Source of the DNA: Glandiceps talaboti
Lineage: Eukaryota > Hemichordata > Enteropneusta > Spengelidae
Assembly (NCBI RefSeq): GCF_964340395.1
Contig: NC_135549.1
Location: 15,614,842 to 15,667,341, forward strand
DNA length: 52,500 nt
Direction: 5' to 3'
Translations under genes and position numbers: made by a program
Notes under the pieces: generated by a model
Database searches by the model: none
Told to the model about the DNA's origin: nothing
What the model saw: the letters and a program-made list of their open reading frames with translations, nothing else
Part shown: positions 49,757 through 52,500 of the stretch, in pieces
Position numbering within the stretch: the stretch's first letter is position 1
Layout of the letters: each line of letters opens with the position of its first letter

Positions 49757-50125
49757 ACTCTGTGAAGTTCGAAGTCTGCATATTTAAGATATTGCCTAAT
49801 AACCGAAAATCGTGAATTATGCAAATGAATTATTAAGATAGCTACATCGATAGACACGTGCATTTTGTTATGACCAATTTATGTATCAAATTCTATGAAT
49901 TTACAAGCTAGCATTTTTTACATATTTTCTAATTAATGAATAACCATTAATTATGCAAATGAGCCAATTACACTTAAAAACTACATAAACAAAATCGAAC
50001 AAACTCGCGTGCTTCATTATCATTAATACATGTACCAAATTATATAGAATTTGAAGAGTGTATTCTTAAGATATTGCATAATTACCGAAAATCATTAATT
50101 ATGCAAATGAAATATTGAAACTGAA
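49757..50125. repeat. Degenerate tandem repeat (about 140 bp) with a POU octamer in each monomer
   Basis: Each of three monomers holds AATTATGCAAATGA. The octamers (ATGCAAAT) are at 49819-49826, 49953-49960 and 50101-50108. Monomers 1 and 3 also share TAAGATATTGC and ACCGAAAATC; a CCAAATT-type start is seen in all three. Confidence 0.7.
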
Positions 50126-50238
50126 ATTTGGGGCAAGTTGCGTATCAAAACAGATAACCAAAACATGAAAATTATTATGTAAACTTCATCACATATGCTA
50201 CGAAAATAAACCTGAAAAATAGACTAGAAGGTGTTATA

Positions 50239-50351
50239 CATACATACATACATACATACATACATACATACATACATACATACATACATACATACATACA
50301 TACATACATACATAAATGCAGGCAGGCAGGCAGGCAGGCTGACTGGCAGGC

Positions 50352-50406
<55 letters not shown>
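50239..50406. repeat. Compound (CATA)n-(GGCA)n-(GACA)n microsatellite
   Basis: Three tetranucleotide blocks lie in series, echoing the compound array at 16972-17391. Confidence 0.98.
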
Positions 50407-50407
<1 letters not shown>

Positions 50408-52500
50408 CACTGAAACATAACCTCCCCTTACGGAAGGTAAAATTACATATGTTACACCCAAATGGTAACATGAAAATGAATCGGTCTTTTTTTGTTTGTT
50501 TTTATGATGAACAGGCTTGCTTATAATTAACTCAAAAAATGTCTCCGATGGTATCTCTGTCCAACCTTGTAATCACATACTAGTAATTGGCTAATTATAT
50601 AGGGGAAATCACTATCGAGTTACACTATCTAGCTAGTGTGCATTGTAGTCATGAGCAATACTAAAACAAATCGTGATAACCAGCACCCATAGTTGTTTTA
50701 CCGTATAAAACACGGAAATGTACTGTAATAATGAAAAGTGTGTAAATTCAAAGACTACAGATAAGTATTGTCCTTACAGTAACTAAATAGACCTTAGATG
50801 TTATGTAGTAGTAAAGTGTCATCTTTTATTCAATTCAAGAATAAAGTTGTTGATTTGATTACGACACAACAAGACACTACTCAGTGATTCATCTACATTC
50901 ATACGATCTTTATATACAATTAAAGAACAGCTCGAAAAGTTCCCGTCATTGCCTCATTACACTCAATCTCATTTTGATGTAGTATTTGCCTCATTTGTAT
51001 TCATAGTGCTGTATTAATAGTTAATTGATATTCAAATCAACTAATTGATATGCATTCCTTCAACATTCGTTGATTCTCATGTGTAACAAGTTACAGTGTA
51101 TGAACAATTCATCAATTGTAGTACCGCCATATATTTTTGGAATTTTAATTCAAAGAAAATAATGTTAGCTAGCTCTAAAATACAAATTTCAAAATTCTGA
51201 ATCTTCAATAGTTCCATCGGTGTTCAGTATATCCCTGATATTTACTGACAAATTACATGACAAGCACTTTATAAATATTAACTAGACAAGTACTGTTTCC
51301 CCAGTGACTTACTGCCAATAAAAATGACTTTATTCCAACAAAGCGCAAGAAGATGTAATCATCGTGCGATTCAACAGGGAATGGAATTGAAAACTGGACT
51401 TGTTAGGAATAGAAAGCTCACTTATTAGTAAGTGCATTGCGTTTTTGTGCAACATATCATTTGATTTGGTTGATTGTCACGGGTTCATAAGTCAACACTT
51501 TGACTGCAGGCTTATTAATATTATCGACCATCACGAAGGCCCCATCAGATTACCAATGGGAATAACCATTTTCTTAAAAAGAACTGATTACTGTAATAGC
51601 AGACAAATGCAGTTCTTTTCCCCAAAAAAGAAGTGTAACAGTTGTATATTTAGCATAGATTTACATCGACTGGAAAAAAAAAGATTTTAGATAACAATTT
51701 GCTGAGTAACGAAAACATTATTGGATGAATGCACCCTTGATCCATAGGCCCATATGTCAATGGATGCGACTGACTGTGGTATCATTATCTGTAATTACAT
51801 AGATTTTCATGATAACTCTAGATACAAATATAAAAGTAATGACAGTACTAACCAATTAAAAAGGACCAGTTTTGTACGATTTATATCATGAAGATGGGTA
51901 TAATGGGCATTTCAGGAATACTATAAATTTAGCACGTACGTGTAGATACTTTGATGATGCCGCATTCACAAACGTGGCGTCTAAAGCAGACAAAAGAAGA
52001 TCGACAACAAAGAACGTACCCTTCTTGCGATTTAGACAACGTTGCTTGAGGTCGGGGACAGTATAACCTACCGAATGAGTTGTGAACAAATATCAGGAAT
52101 AACTCGCGTTAATTTCATTCTCGGAGAACGTTTAGTCGGAGAACCTCATCTCTCAACATATAAACATTCTAAAGCCTCGCATGGGGCACATGGTACATTG
52201 AAGACAATATATAGTCAGTTGTAGAATCGTTGCTATGGCAAACTAACAGTCTTTACCCAGCATGATAGTGCTTGAAACGTAGATGGCGAATACGAATGGT
52301 AAATATTCCACACGTCCTGAGCTGTTTTCCACACTATGGAATAATTCCAGACTAACAAGAGAATGTAAATATAAAGCAAGAGGAATCTTTGCTGATAGTG
52401 AATAGCGAATACATTTAAATTTCCGTACCATTTGAGAGTTGACATGTCCATAATACACCCAATATCATAATTAGATTACGAAAGATTGATTGGCCAGTTT

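Larger units (their letters stand above)
35298..52500. other. Gene-poor region downstream of gene 2
   Basis: Apart from the candidate ORF at 38321-38764, no coding sequence was recognised. The region holds microsatellites, a possible LINE 3' tail, a strong hairpin and two degenerate satellites, each listed. It may be intergenic or a very long intron of a gene outside the window. Confidence 0.45.

Overview
The window is animal nuclear DNA. It is AT-rich, its genes have introns, and it is crowded with long microsatellites, non-LTR retrotransposon relics and inverted-repeat elements. There are no bacterial operons and no organelle genes. The repeat style and the GPCR suggest a marine invertebrate, perhaps a deuterostome such as an acorn worm or amphioxus. 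I cannot fix the species.

Three genes are well supported. (1) 3179-9694, + strand, is a three-exon gene for a 241-residue single-pass membrane protein. It has a signal peptide, a very short ectodomain, one TM helix and a cytosolic tail with PPSY and LPDY motifs. (2) 15288-16271, - strand, is an intact intronless class A (rhodopsin-like) GPCR of 327 residues, of neuropeptide-receptor type. (3) 25791-34406, + strand, is a second signal-peptide/TM/PPxY gene with the same intron phases (all phase 1) and the same tail motifs (PPSY, then PPAY). It also has a likely cassette exon at 26984-27127. Genes 1 and 3 are therefore old tandem paralogues. Their layout resembles that of adaptors that recruit NEDD4-family ubiquitin ligases (Commissureless, PRRG4, NDFIP); this link is inference. 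A weaker candidate is a 147-residue secreted-protein ORF at 38321-38764, - strand.

Layout: 1-690 is a TIR-bounded composite holding (TA)n arrays and a perfect 182-bp palindrome. Each arm of the palindrome encodes a hammerhead ribozyme, one per strand. 690-3178 is upstream sequence with microsatellites. 3179-10660 is gene 1 and its 3'UTR. 10660-15287 is non-coding. 15288-16271 is the GPCR. 16272-25790 is repeat-rich: composite tetranucleotide arrays, two LINE fragments (one with target-site duplications and a poly(A) tail), and an unusual run of short hairpins with covarying stems and a conserved loop (20719-20965). 25791-35300 is gene 2, whose introns carry a second (TA)n-bounded palindromic element related to the first, a foldback element, a 1.2-kb TIR element and a tRNA-derived SINE. 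35300-52500 is mostly gene-free, with a strong 60-nt hairpin, two degenerate satellites (about 130 and 140 bp monomers) and more microsatellites.

Most long ORFs here are translated microsatellites and are not genes.
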